Shown piece by piece: positions 15,290 through 23,342 of a stretch of DNA of 23,342 bases; positions within the stretch are counted from its first letter, which is position 1; every line of letters begins with the position of its first letter. The position numbers were made by a program, and so were the translations under genes. This DNA is from Acidobacteriota bacterium. GTDB lineage: Bacteria; Acidobacteriota; Thermoanaerobaculia; Multivoradales; JAHEKO01. Below the pieces are notes generated by a model. The model was given only the letters and a program-made list of their open reading frames with translations. It was not told where the DNA came from and did no database searches. The stretch covers positions 1 through 23,342 of the forward strand of contig JAOTZA010000010.1 of assembly GCA_029861655.1 (NCBI GenBank). The letters run 5' to 3'.

Positions 15290-15331
15290 GGGGACAGTCC
15301 CTGTTTCTTAACATCGGGACGGTCCCCTTTT
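15290..15331 (+). repeat. REP-like hairpin with T-run (possible thiC terminator)
   Basis: GGGGACAGTCCC and GGGACGGTCCCC pair in 11 of 12 positions, extended by TGTT/AACA around a TCTT loop, and are followed by TTTT. The arms with their T-rich tails also read as two imperfect direct copies. The GGGGAC-AGTCCC theme resembles REP elements associated with IS200-like (RAYT) transposases. It may end thiC transcription and/or form part of the KirBac leader. Confidence 0.6.
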
Positions 15332-15351
15332 CTAATGATGGAGGTCTTCGT

Positions 15352-16323
15352 ATGAAACGCCGTACACCCCCCAAGGCCCCACCCGGAGATCTGGGTTTTG
15401 GCGCCGTCGTCGCCAACCAGAGCCGCTACCGATTGCTGAACCACGACGGCAGCTTCAACGTCCGCCGACACGGGCTGCCCTGGCGGGCGTCGCTGAGCGT
15501 CTTCCACTCTCTGGTCGGTCTCACCTGGACACAGTTCCTCGCGATCGTCGTCACTTTCTACCTGGCGGTCAACGCTCTCTTTGCACTCGGCTATGTCGCC
15601 CTCGGCCCCCAGGCCCTCAACGGTCCGGTCTCATCGGGGATGGGACCCCGATTCGAACAGGCTTTCTTCTTCAGCGTCCAGAGCTTTTCGACCGTTGGCT
15701 ACGGCCACATCACGCCGGTGGGAAGAGCCGCCAATAGCCTGGTCACCATCGAGGCCATCGTCGGGATGATCTCTATTGCACTTGTCACCGGACTGGTCTT
15801 TGCGCGCTTTTCGCGGCCGGTGGCGCGCATCTTCTTCAGCGAAAAGGCCGTTGTCGGTTCGCTGTCCGGAATCAAGGCACTCAAGTTCCGCATCGCCAAC
15901 CTTCGCAAGAACCAGATCATCGAGCTGCAGGCCAAGGTGATCTTCAGCAGACTCCAGACGACCCCGGGTTCCGAGCGGCCCCGTCGCGTCTTCTTCGACC
16001 TGCCCCTGGAGCGCCGCAAGGTAACCTTCTTCCCCTTGTCGTGGACCATCGTTCACCCGATCGACGAGGAGAGCCCACTCCACGGACTCGATGAGCAAGG
16101 TTGTCTCGCGGCCGACGTCGAGATCCTGGTCCTGCTCACGGGAACCGACGAGACGTTCTCGCAAACCGTCCACGCTCGTTCCTCCTACAAGGGCGAGGAG
16201 ATCGCTTGGGGCGCCGAGTTCGTCGGTGTGTTTCGCGATCCGACGGACGGCGGCCCGCTGTCGATCGACATGCACCGTCTGGGAGAAATCAAGCGAAGCG
16301 AAAGGCTGGACACCGCGGCGTGA
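15352..16323 (+). CDS. Inward-rectifier potassium channel (KirBac type)
   Basis: A 323-residue channel subunit. Cytoplasmic N-terminus and slide-helix region (to about 55) precede TM1 (about 60-83), a pore helix with selectivity filter STVGYGH (TVGYG at 114-118), TM2 (about 128-151), and a beta-rich cytoplasmic Kir domain (about 155-315, including ELQAKVIFSR and HPIDEESPL). The layout and length match KirBac1.1/3.1 tetramers that pass potassium across the inner membrane. A strong GGAGGT ribosome site sits about 7 bases before ATG 15352. Gating ligand is not predictable. It is transcribed alone, after thiC and the REP-like hairpin, and converges with the metalloprotease gene. Confidence 0.93.
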   Translation: MKRRTPPKAPPGDLGFGAVVANQSRYRLLNHDGSFNVRRHGLPWRASLSVFHSLVGLTWTQFLAIVVTFYLAVNALFALGYVALGPQALNGPVSSGMGPRFEQAFFFSVQSFSTVGYGHITPVGRAANSLVTIEAIVGMISIALVTGLVFARFSRPVARIFFSEKAVVGSLSGIKALKFRIANLRKNQIIELQAKVIFSRLQTTPGSERPRRVFFDLPLERRKVTFFPLSWTIVHPIDEESPLHGLDEQGCLAADVEILVLLTGTDETFSQTVHARSSYKGEEIAWGAEFVGVFRDPTDGGPLSIDMHRLGEIKRSERLDTAA

Positions 16324-16361
16324 AAGACCGTCCCTCCCGGCGCGGCGCTTTTTGAACCTAG

Positions 16362-18119
16362 TTACTTCTTGAGTTTGAGCTTTGTGACGATCTTGCCGCC
16401 GGCCTCTTTGAATCGGGCAGCGGCCACCTTGCGCAGACGATTGACCTTGGCGACCGAACCACCCTGTGGCTCTTCGCCACCGCGGACCAGCAGCACAAAG
16501 GCGACATTGAATTTTGTCGGCGCCTTGCCCGCCTCGGGGTTCCGAGCACCCAGCGCGCGGACGACGTCGTCGATCGTCACGTCTACGCGCGGACCGGACA
16601 AAGCCACGTTGAACGCCGGCGCGCGATCGCCATCACAACCGCCCCCGACATAAAAGAAGTCTGGGACCTCCTCGGGACCGATCAAACCAATCGAATACCG
16701 GTCCAGCGGGTTGTATTGGGCTCTGCCGGGCATCGTGGTATAGGTGTCGTCGCCGTTGTCGGCGATGGCGCTACCCTCGAGGTAGGAGTTCTCGGAATTG
16801 AAACAGAAACTCCAGTGCGCCCCACCGCGCCCCAGGAGAGCCTCACTCGACTGACCGTCTTTCTCGAACTCGAGACGGACCCCCCAACGGTGACCGATTT
16901 CGTGCATCATGATGTCGGCGGCTGAATAGGCGCCACCGAAAAAATCAGGCGCCTCGACATCACTGAGGAACTGCTCCAGGTTGCCCATCATCACGAACGA
17001 CTCGAGAGCACCCCCGCTGCCGTAGAATCTCGCCGCGTCGAAGTTGGGCACGCCGATACCGCGAATCTCGTTCTTGATCGTCTGCTCGTAGGCGATCGTG
17101 CCCGCTGAGCCCAGGAGCCTGACAAAAAAATCTGCGTACACGACGATATGTGAATAGCGATCTGCAAAATTCTCTAGAAACACCTGTGCCAGGGCCGGTT
17201 CACTGACGCTCAACTCGTCGGAGAAGCTCTCCGCAATAGCACCAAGCTGAAGTGGTTGTGGTAGCTCCTCCGTGTAGTCGATCAGCTCCAGGGCAGCGCC
17301 ACTACCTGGGGACAGCCCGACAATCGCAGTCTCGGACAGCAACTCTCCGTAGTGGAAAAGGACACCGCCTTTCTTTGAGATCGTGATACTGAAGGTGTTG
17401 ACAACAGTGTTGATTCCGTTGGTGTCGAACTCTGGCACCCGGAGCCACGTCACCTTGACCGATTTGGGTTCAACCAACGCGTAGATGCCACCGTCGCCGG
17501 TTGCGGTCTCGGGGTTGAGGTCGCGAAAGAAACCAGAGAAGCGGGGCGGCCCAGCTAGTATCCGGCTGACATCGCGCTCGGTCGAGGCAAATTCCGCCTC
17601 GCCAAAAGTCACGTTGCCGTCGCTGTTGACGTGCAAGGAACGGTACTTGGTGCCATAGACCTCGACCTTGAAAGGCAAGTCGATTTCGACCGAATCGTCA
17701 TCGGTCAGGAGCAGCTCGTCACCCAGATCCCCGGCGACGCCACCGCCCGAAGCCTGGGGCAGATAGCCGTCCTGCTTCTTCTTGTACTTAAAGCTGAGGC
17801 CCAGATCGGAGAGATCGACCAGGTTTTGCTCGCGAATCACCCTGCCGTCGTCATCGATGAGAAGCGCGATGTTGCCTTCCTTGCGGACATCTGTCTTGGC
17901 GATCGTGCCCAGTTCACCCCGCTTGACCTGGGCCGCGAACCGCCGAGCCCGGCGTCTCTCGTGATAGCGATGGGCGGCCCGACTCTGCTCGGGGCTCGAC
18001 TTGTCCGTGCCGCACCAGGCGTCGGCACCCTTGCGCGGCTTGAAAGCGGCATCCGCAGAGGCCGAGACCAGGAGAGAGATGGCGAAACAACAGGAAGCCA
18101 GAAGACGGGTCCAAGACAT
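16362..18119 (-). CDS. Exported nidogen-like/HExxH putative zinc metalloprotease
   Basis: A 585-residue protein with a signal peptide ending SADA (about 1-24). A nidogen-like beta domain is seen at about 145-275 (SLHVNSDGNVTFG, GPPRFSGFFRDLNP, GIYALVEP). A zinc-protease core follows with MMHEIGHRWG, His406/Glu407/His410. Downstream, GAHWSFCFNSENSYLEG and YNPLDRYSIGLIGPEEVPDFF match a block I recall from uncharacterised exported proteins of myxobacteria and Acidobacteria, which may include the third ligand and Met-turn equivalent. An N-terminal basic patch (RYHERRRARRFAAQVKRG) may belong to a propeptide. ATG 18119 has a GAGGATC ribosome site 6-7 bases upstream. Proteolysis is inferred from the HExxH; the substrate is unknown. 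Confidence 0.72.
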   Translation of the reverse strand: MSWTRLLASCCFAISLLVSASADAAFKPRKGADAWCGTDKSSPEQSRAAHRYHERRRARRFAAQVKRGELGTIAKTDVRKEGNIALLIDDDGRVIREQNLVDLSDLGLSFKYKKKQDGYLPQASGGGVAGDLGDELLLTDDDSVEIDLPFKVEVYGTKYRSLHVNSDGNVTFGEAEFASTERDVSRILAGPPRFSGFFRDLNPETATGDGGIYALVEPKSVKVTWLRVPEFDTNGINTVVNTFSITISKKGGVLFHYGELLSETAIVGLSPGSGAALELIDYTEELPQPLQLGAIAESFSDELSVSEPALAQVFLENFADRYSHIVVYADFFVRLLGSAGTIAYEQTIKNEIRGIGVPNFDAARFYGSGGALESFVMMGNLEQFLSDVEAPDFFGGAYSAADIMMHEIGHRWGVRLEFEKDGQSSEALLGRGGAHWSFCFNSENSYLEGSAIADNGDDTYTTMPGRAQYNPLDRYSIGLIGPEEVPDFFYVGGGCDGDRAPAFNVALSGPRVDVTIDDVVRALGARNPEAGKAPTKFNVAFVLLVRGGEEPQGGSVAKVNRLRKVAAARFKEAGGKIVTKLKLKK

Positions 18120-18224
18120 GTGCAGATCCTCGTTGATTGACGATTACCGGAAAGGCAGCCAGCCCACCAGGTCCGGAGTGCTGCAACAAGTGTACCGAAC
18201 TTGGTGTTCGCGACGCACGGCCAG

Positions 18225-18233
18225 TGGTAGCGT
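18225..18233 (+). promoter_or_regulatory. Candidate extended -10 of the CRTAC1-type gene
   Basis: TGGTAGCGT (TGn plus TAnnnT) ends 6 bases before GTG 18240, again predicting a leaderless transcript. The hexamer itself is weak. Confidence 0.33.
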
Positions 18234-18239
18234 CGCCCG

Positions 18240-20495
18240 GTGACCGACAAGTACTGCGGAAAAGGCCCGAAAACAGGGAGTCTGATCGGAATCGTGCTTC
18301 TACTGGCACTCGCCTGCCGAGGGCAGGAGACTCCGAGCACAAATGAGTCCTCAGCGTCCTCACCGGCGGCCTCCGCCGCCCTCCTCGAGTTCCAGGCGAT
18401 TTGTGCCGACCTTCGGGCGAGCGCGGATCCGTTTTACGGCCAAGCTCCCCTAAAGGAACTCGAGCGCCAGTCGAAGAAAGGCGAGCGAGACTTGCGGGGC
18501 GAGGCGTCTCTCGAGACGCTCATCGGTCGCGAGCTCCTCAAGCTGGGACGTACCGGTGAGTCGATCGAGCATCTCCGGCGGGCCGTCGAGCTGGGCTCCG
18601 AGGCCGGCATGGACCCACGGCTCTTGCTCGACATGAAGGTGTATCTTGGCCTCGCTCATCTACAGGAGGCCGAAGACGTCAACTGTCTTCTGTCTCACAC
18701 CGCCGCCAGCTGTCTCTTCCCGATCTCTCCCGAGGGTGTTCATCGCACCCGGGAGCACACTCGGGCGGCCGGTGACGTCTTCGCCGGGATCGCGGAGGAG
18801 TTCCCCAATGCGGTTCAGACCCTGTGGCTCCTGAACCTCGCTCGCATGCTCTCCGGCGACTACCCCGAGGGCGTCCCGGCTCGTTTCCGTTTGCGGGGCG
18901 CCCAGCCAAAGGCCGGCTCGCTCGACCGATGGTCGGACCGTGCTCCGCATCTGGGCACCGCCGTCGTGGACCTTGCCGGCGGCGCCGTGATGGACGATTT
19001 CGACGGCGATGGCTTGCTCGATCTGGTCACCTCGACCTGGGACCCCTGCGGCAGCCTCAAGGGCTTTCGCAATGACGGCCACGGCGGTTTTGAAGACGTG
19101 ACCAGAACCTGGCGACTCGATCAGCAACTGGGTGGACTCAACCTCGTCCACGCCGACTACGACGGAGACAGCCGTCTCGACCTCTTGATCGTGCGCGGCG
19201 CCTGGATGGGACCGCGTGGTCGGATCCGCAACACCTTGTTGCGCAATGCTCCCGGTGACAACGGTCCGCACTTTGTGGATGTGACCCGCGACACGGGTCT
19301 GGCCGAGCCCGCCTACCCGACCCAGACCGCCGCTTGGGCCGACTACGACCTCGATGGTGATCTCGATCTCTATGTAGGAAACGAGGATCCCGACGGCACC
19401 TCCTACCCTTCGCAGCTCTTCCGCAACGACCTGGATGCTCAGGGGGGCGGCTTCACCGACGTGACGGCCGAGACCGGAACCGCCAACTACCGGTTCGCCA
19501 AGGCGGTCACCTGGGGCGACTACGACGACGACGGCGACCCCGACCTTTATGTCTCGAACATCGGGCCCAACCGGCTCTATCGCAACGATACCGGCCCAGA
19601 GGGCCGGTCCTTCACCGATGTGGCCCCCGAGTTGGGTCTGACCGAGCCTACCGGGCGGAGCTTTGGCAGCTGGTTCTTCGACTTCGACAACGACGGCGAC
19701 CTCGATCTCCTCGTGGCCGACTACGAAGCCCCGGTGCCGGCGGTGGCGGCCTTTCACTTTGGCTCGATCGTCGTTGACAACCGGCCGCGTCTTTACCGGA
19801 ACGATTCCACCCGCGAAGGCATCCGCTTCACGGAGGTCGGGCTCGAGGCGGGCCTGGGCCGCCCGATGCTCCCGATGGGAGCCAACTACGGCGATCTGGA
19901 CAACGACGGTTGGCTGGACTTCTATCTTGGGACCGGGGAACCGGGCTACGAGACGGTCATGCCCAACGTCATGTTCCGAAACGACAGCGGCCGATTCGTC
20001 GATGTCACCACCGCGGGCGGTTTCGGGCACCTACAAAAGGGACACGGCGTCGCCTTTGGCGACCTCGACAACGACGGCGACCAGGACCTGCTCCACCAGC
20101 TCGGCGGTTTCTTTCCGGGTGATTCCTACGCCAACGCCCTATTCGAAAACCCGACCCGCGACCGCTCCTGGATCACTCTACGCCTGGTAGGACGCAAGGC
20201 CAATACTTTCGGTCTCGGCGCCCGCATCGAGGTCGTCGCCAAAGAAAACGGCGCCAAGCGTTCGATCCACGTTGTCGCCGGAAGCGGCGGCACCTTTGGC
20301 GGCTCGAGCCTCCAGCAGGAGATCGGTCTGGGAAAGGCGCGCTCGATCCGCGAAGTCAGGATCCGCTGGCCGGGCGACACCGAACCGGAGATCTTCCGTG
20401 GCGCCGAAATCGATCGGGTCTACCGCGCGGCCCAGGGCACGGGCCGGCTCGAACCGATCGAAATACGACGACTCACCCTCGGCGCCCAGCACTGA
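18240..20495 (+). CDS. CRTAC1-type FG-GAP/ASPIC-UnbV lipoprotein
   Basis: A 751-residue exported protein. Lipobox LALAC (Cys26) ends the signal sequence. A helical TPR-like region spans about 55-220. Seven FG-GAP/VCBS calcium-binding repeats with DxDxDGxxD loops follow from about 251 to 610 (such as DFDGDGLLDL, DYDLDGDLDLYV and DFDNDGDLDLLV), probably forming a beta-propeller. The ASPIC/UnbV domain closes it (about 640-720, ITLRLVGRKANTFGLGARIEVV). The family is common in Acidobacteriota and Planctomycetes, and binds or processes unknown extracellular ligands. GTG 18240 is the only sensible start; there is no Shine-Dalgarno. It is followed by a TPR lipoprotein, and a related ASPIC gene faces it from the right edge. 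Confidence 0.88.
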   Translation: MTDKYCGKGPKTGSLIGIVLLLALACRGQETPSTNESSASSPAASAALLEFQAICADLRASADPFYGQAPLKELERQSKKGERDLRGEASLETLIGRELLKLGRTGESIEHLRRAVELGSEAGMDPRLLLDMKVYLGLAHLQEAEDVNCLLSHTAASCLFPISPEGVHRTREHTRAAGDVFAGIAEEFPNAVQTLWLLNLARMLSGDYPEGVPARFRLRGAQPKAGSLDRWSDRAPHLGTAVVDLAGGAVMDDFDGDGLLDLVTSTWDPCGSLKGFRNDGHGGFEDVTRTWRLDQQLGGLNLVHADYDGDSRLDLLIVRGAWMGPRGRIRNTLLRNAPGDNGPHFVDVTRDTGLAEPAYPTQTAAWADYDLDGDLDLYVGNEDPDGTSYPSQLFRNDLDAQGGGFTDVTAETGTANYRFAKAVTWGDYDDDGDPDLYVSNIGPNRLYRNDTGPEGRSFTDVAPELGLTEPTGRSFGSWFFDFDNDGDLDLLVADYEAPVPAVAAFHFGSIVVDNRPRLYRNDSTREGIRFTEVGLEAGLGRPMLPMGANYGDLDNDGWLDFYLGTGEPGYETVMPNVMFRNDSGRFVDVTTAGGFGHLQKGHGVAFGDLDNDGDQDLLHQLGGFFPGDSYANALFENPTRDRSWITLRLVGRKANTFGLGARIEVVAKENGAKRSIHVVAGSGGTFGGSSLQQEIGLGKARSIREVRIRWPGDTEPEIFRGAEIDRVYRAAQGTGRLEPIEIRRLTLGAQH

Positions 20496-20792
20496 CGTCT
20501 CCCGACCGAGAGCGATCCGGTCGCTGCCGCCGGCTCCATCGCAGCCCGGTGAACGCGCCGGCGGGAACGCTGTGAGCCCGCGCCAGTGAGGCTCTCCGGA
20601 GGTTGCAGGTCGTCCGAGCGGACGAACAACGAGTTGCGAGCCGACGCTTGGAGTATGAGCAGCGAGCGCCGTTTCCAGCTGGGCGTTCGACCGGGCTGCC
20701 GCCAAGCCGGCTGCTTGGAGTCGAGCCGGGCCGACTCTCGCAGCAGACAGAGCCGCCGACCAGAATCACAACCCTCTGCTATCTTTCCACCC
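20496..20792. other. Intergenic gap with small inverted repeats
   Basis: This 297-base gap shows no convincing gene; the open frame from 20586 is an upstream extension of the TPR gene with no protein-like character. Two small hairpins are seen: CGTCCG/CGGACG at 20611-20624 and CCAAG/CTTGG at 20702-20718. A promoter-like box is at its end. Confidence 0.45.
20777..20785 (+). promoter_or_regulatory. Candidate extended -10 of the TPR lipoprotein gene
   Basis: TGCTATCTT (TGn plus TATCTT) ends 7 bases before GTG 20793, placing the transcription start at the start codon. No Shine-Dalgarno is present. Confidence 0.45.
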
Positions 20793-22898
20793 GTGCCGAC
20801 GGTCCTTGTTCGACGCCGCTCTGCAGTCGCCTGCCTCACCGCCGTGATCCTCGGGAGCCTTGCCTGTAGGGGGTCGGGAGACAAAGAAACCGACCTCCTC
20901 GCCTTCGAGATTCCAAATCCCGACCTGAGTGCCGTCGACCCGGCCGTCCGTCTGCAGCTTGAAGAAAAGCGGGGCGAGGTCGCAGCGATCTTGGGTCGGC
21001 GGGGAGCGGTGCCTTCGGAGACCGCAGCGGCGCTCGGCGACCTGGGGCGCCTCTACCACTCCTACGAGCTCTTACTGGCTGCTGAGAAGTGTTACCAACA
21101 AGCGGCTTTGGAGGCGCCCGTGAACCACGAGTGGCCCTACTATCTAGGGTTTCTGGAACAGGTCCGCGGTCGATGGGACGAAGCCGCCGGGCATTTCGAG
21201 CGTGTTCTCGAACTCGAGCCCGGCGACCCACCGGCACTCCTGAGGCTCGCCGAGGTGACCCTCGAGAGTGGCGATGCGGACCGAGCGAGGCAGCTTTATG
21301 AACTCGTACGTGAGAACGGCTCAGCGGCTGCCTCGGCTGCGGCTTCGGAAGGTCTGGCTCGAATCGCCATGGGAACGGAAGACCACGCCGCAGCTGTTCT
21401 GCACCTGGAACAGGCGCTGTCAAAGCAACCCACGGCAAGCGCCCTCCACCATCAGCTCGCCACCGCATACCGGGCTCTCGGAGATGACGAACAGGCGGCG
21501 CTCCATCAAGAAAAAGCTGGCTCGGTTCGGGTGACTTATTCCGACCTGCTGCTCGCCACCCTCGACCGCGGTGCCATCGGCGTCGGTCAAAGACTCGTCC
21601 GCGGCGGTGTCGCCCTCGCCGAGGGGCGCCCCGACATAGCCATTGCCGAATACCGGCGCGCGGTGGAACAAGACCCTTCCGATTTCTCGGCAAGGCTCAA
21701 CCTGGGTCTCGTTCTAGCCGACCAGGAAGACCCCGAAGCCGAGCTTCATCTGAGGGAAGCAATCGCTCTCGACCCACAAAGCGCGGTCGCCCACCACGCG
21801 CTGGGACATCGGCTGGCCGGCAAGGCGAGCGTCGCCGAAGCCCGAGAGTCCTACCAACGCTCCCTGGAGCTCGACCCCGCCTATGAAGCCGCCCACTTCC
21901 ATCTGGGTGAGCTGGAGGCTGCCGAAGGGCGCCATTCAGAGGCCCTAGAAGCCTTCACCTCGGCCCTCGAGATCAACCGGCAGGCGCACGCCCCCAGAGT
22001 GAGGCGGGCGCTCTCCTTGCTGGCGCTCGACCGGCCGAGCGAGGCGGTGGAGGACCTGCGAGTCGCCCTCGAGGGCGCCGGAGACGACGAGGCCGGTATC
22101 CGTCTGAGGCTCGGCGAGGCCCTGCAGCTCGCCGGGGACTCGGACGCAGCCCTTCTCGAGTACGGAAAGGCCGCAAGCGGCGGACTCGAACCGCGACACC
22201 GGGCGAGCGCGGAGCTCTCGGCGGGAAACTTGCTTCTGGCGCGGGGCGAGCGAGATGCGGCTCGCGCGTATCTCGAGGCAGCAGTGGACAGCAACCCACA
22301 GTTGGCCCCTGCACATTTCAACCTGGCAGGATTGCTGGACTCCGGCGGGGACTCCGAGCTCGCGATCGTTCATTACCGCAGGGCGGTGGAACTCGAGCCC
22401 GAACATCTTCCGTCGAGGTTCTACCTCGGCCAGACTCTGCTCGAGGTTGGTCTCATCGACGAGGCTTCGAAGAGCTTCGACGAGGTCCTGTCGATTGATC
22501 CGTGGCACGAGGGCGCGCTCCTCGGCAGGGCCGCGGTGCAGATCATCGAAAAGCGGTACTCGGCCGCCCTGGCAGGTCTGGACGAGGGCCTCGGCGAGCA
22601 ACCCACGAGTGTCGCGATCGCGCATGCTCTGGCGCGACTCCTGGCAACCTGCCCGGATCCCGCAGTACGCGAGGGTGGGCGTGCGGTCGAGCTGGCGCTT
22701 CGAGTGATGTCGGTGGACGGCAGGTTCGAGCACGCCGAAACGGTGGCGATGTCGATGGCGGCGGCGGGGCGGTTCGAAGAGGCGATCAACTGGCAGCGTG
22801 AGGTCATCCGCCAGGCACAGGAAGCTCCACGAGAGCGTCTCGCGATTCTCGAGGCCAACCTGGCGCGCTACCAAAACGGGCAGGCCTGCTGCGCCTGA
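20793..22898 (+). CDS. TPR-repeat lipoprotein
   Basis: A 701-residue protein with a lipoprotein signal (MPTVLVRRRSAVACLTAVI, lipobox SLAC, Cys25), followed by about a dozen or more tetratricopeptide repeats covering the rest (such as WDEAAGHFERVLELEPGDPPALLRLAEV, split here across one repeat: helix A then helix B). It should be an envelope-anchored scaffold. The C-terminal region is helical and ends CC in QACCA. GTG 20793 is preferred since it creates a good lipoprotein signal directly after a -10 box; a longer reading from 20586 is not credible. It lies after the CRTAC1-type gene on the same strand with its own promoter. Such TPR/CRTAC1 neighbours are frequent in these bacteria, but their joint role is unknown. 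Confidence 0.85.
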   Translation: MPTVLVRRRSAVACLTAVILGSLACRGSGDKETDLLAFEIPNPDLSAVDPAVRLQLEEKRGEVAAILGRRGAVPSETAAALGDLGRLYHSYELLLAAEKCYQQAALEAPVNHEWPYYLGFLEQVRGRWDEAAGHFERVLELEPGDPPALLRLAEVTLESGDADRARQLYELVRENGSAAASAAASEGLARIAMGTEDHAAAVLHLEQALSKQPTASALHHQLATAYRALGDDEQAALHQEKAGSVRVTYSDLLLATLDRGAIGVGQRLVRGGVALAEGRPDIAIAEYRRAVEQDPSDFSARLNLGLVLADQEDPEAELHLREAIALDPQSAVAHHALGHRLAGKASVAEARESYQRSLELDPAYEAAHFHLGELEAAEGRHSEALEAFTSALEINRQAHAPRVRRALSLLALDRPSEAVEDLRVALEGAGDDEAGIRLRLGEALQLAGDSDAALLEYGKAASGGLEPRHRASAELSAGNLLLARGERDAARAYLEAAVDSNPQLAPAHFNLAGLLDSGGDSELAIVHYRRAVELEPEHLPSRFYLGQTLLEVGLIDEASKSFDEVLSIDPWHEGALLGRAAVQIIEKRYSAALAGLDEGLGEQPTSVAIAHALARLLATCPDPAVREGGRAVELALRVMSVDGRFEHAETVAMSMAAAGRFEEAINWQREVIRQAQEAPRERLAILEANLARYQNGQACCA

Positions 22899-22910
22899 GC
22901 CACACGCAGC

Positions 22911-23342
22911 CTAGCGGCCTGAGAAGACCGTCGAATGACAACCGTCCGGGAGCCCGACAAGCCGCATCGGTCCTCGGCCCGGCAGTTCAATCCACACGGC
23001 GGACGAAGCAGCCGGGGTTCCCTGCGCAAGAACAACTCTTGGGTCGCTCGCCGAGGCGTAGCCTCCTCCCGGGTCCAGCCGCAGCAGGCGGCGCAGGCCC
23101 GAGGGGCCCTCGACAGCCGTCAGGACACGTGACGCTGGCAAACCGCGTCCTGTGCTACGAAACGTCAAGCGCACACCGGTCCACCCATCTGGATCATCTT
23201 GATTGATCAATAGCCGTGCCGGTCCGTTGCTGTTGACGAAGAGAACGTCGATGTCCCCGTCGTTGTCGATATCGCCAAAGGCACCGCCGCGACTCACTTC
23301 CTCGAGCTGAAAGGTTGCACCGGCCGAAGCGCTCACCTCCTC
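22911..23342 (-). CDS. CRTAC1-type protein, C-terminal part (5' end outside window)
   Basis: The 143 visible residues remain open to the right edge. One FG-GAP calcium loop (GDIDNDGDIDVLFVN) is followed by an ASPIC/UnbV domain (GWTGVRLTFRSTGRG, LDPGGGYASASDPRVVLAQG). It is a paralogue of the gene at 18240-20495, and more divergent in the ASPIC region. The stop TAG lies only 12 bases from the stop of the TPR lipoprotein gene, so the two converge. A GTG near 23336 exists but is not a real start, since the frame and family homology continue upstream. Confidence 0.85.
   Translation of the reverse strand, partial: EEVSASAGATFQLEEVSRGGAFGDIDNDGDIDVLFVNSNGPARLLINQDDPDGWTGVRLTFRSTGRGLPASRVLTAVEGPSGLRRLLRLDPGGGYASASDPRVVLAQGTPAASSAVWIELPGRGPMRLVGLPDGCHSTVFSGR

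Noticed and set aside
18660..20030. 456-codon minus-strand open frame
   Set aside because: Antisense to FG-GAP repeats of the CRTAC1-type gene; its repetitive Val/Gly-rich text mirrors the repeats on the other strand.
20586..20792. 69-codon N-terminal extension of the TPR lipoprotein
   Set aside because: Arg/Ser-rich, no homology-like character, and it would bury the lipoprotein signal that starts at GTG 20793.

Overview
This is a gene-dense, high-GC bacterial window with no rRNA, tRNA, CRISPR array, prophage or transposase gene. The organism looks like an uncultivated Gram-negative-type bacterium, plausibly an Acidobacteriota (Thermoanaerobaculia-like) lineage. The hints are several exported lipoproteins, CRTAC1/ASPIC-UnbV and FG-GAP proteins, long TPR lipoproteins, exported M1 and M24 peptidases, a KirBac channel, a bacillithiol-type YtxJ protein and apparent selenocysteine use. 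The taxonomic assignment is inference only.

Layout. (1) 1-1899, minus strand: ytxJ, an ankyrin-repeat lipoprotein and a membrane-anchored SGNH hydrolase (cut by the window edge), joined by ATGA and TTGA stop/start overlaps. (2) 2098-2424, plus strand: a small glutaredoxin-fold gene divergent from ytxJ. It makes sense only if an in-frame TGA at 2134-2136 is read as selenocysteine, which gives a UxxC redox motif. A SECIS-like hairpin (2150-2164) follows at the right distance. A conventional gene caller would start at GTG 2161 and lose the active site. (3) 9218-2453, minus strand: a tightly packed seven-gene run of M1 metallopeptidase, polytopic membrane protein, exported M24 peptidase, OB-fold membrane protein, DUF457-like membrane protein, DUF6265-like exported protein, and a fusion of an ArsC-type arsenate reductase with a PaaI-like hotdog domain. 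(4) 9349-10353, plus: aldo/keto reductase. (5) 11264-10359, minus: a small membrane-anchored acidic protein and an exported PDZ protein. (6) 12077-11298, minus: alpha/beta hydrolase. (7) 12164-15234, plus: a DEAD-box RNA helicase with a DEGD motif II, then thiC. (8) 15290-15331: a REP-like hairpin with a T-run, followed by a KirBac potassium channel gene (15352-16323). (9) 18119-16362, minus: an exported nidogen-like/HExxH putative metalloprotease. (10) 18240-22898, plus: a CRTAC1-type FG-GAP/ASPIC lipoprotein and a TPR lipoprotein. A second CRTAC1-type gene enters from the right edge on the minus strand.

The most interesting item is the unannotatable selenoprotein. It sits in a thiol-redox neighbourhood, with YtxJ divergent on one side and the ArsC fusion convergent on the other. 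A second pattern is that five start codons (2098, 11264, 12164, 18240, 20793) lie only 6-7 bases after a plausible -10 box, which suggests leaderless transcripts. Thiamine (thiC) and potassium (KirBac) genes are ordinary housekeeping or accessory functions. Two large gene groups encode exported or envelope proteins of largely unknown role.
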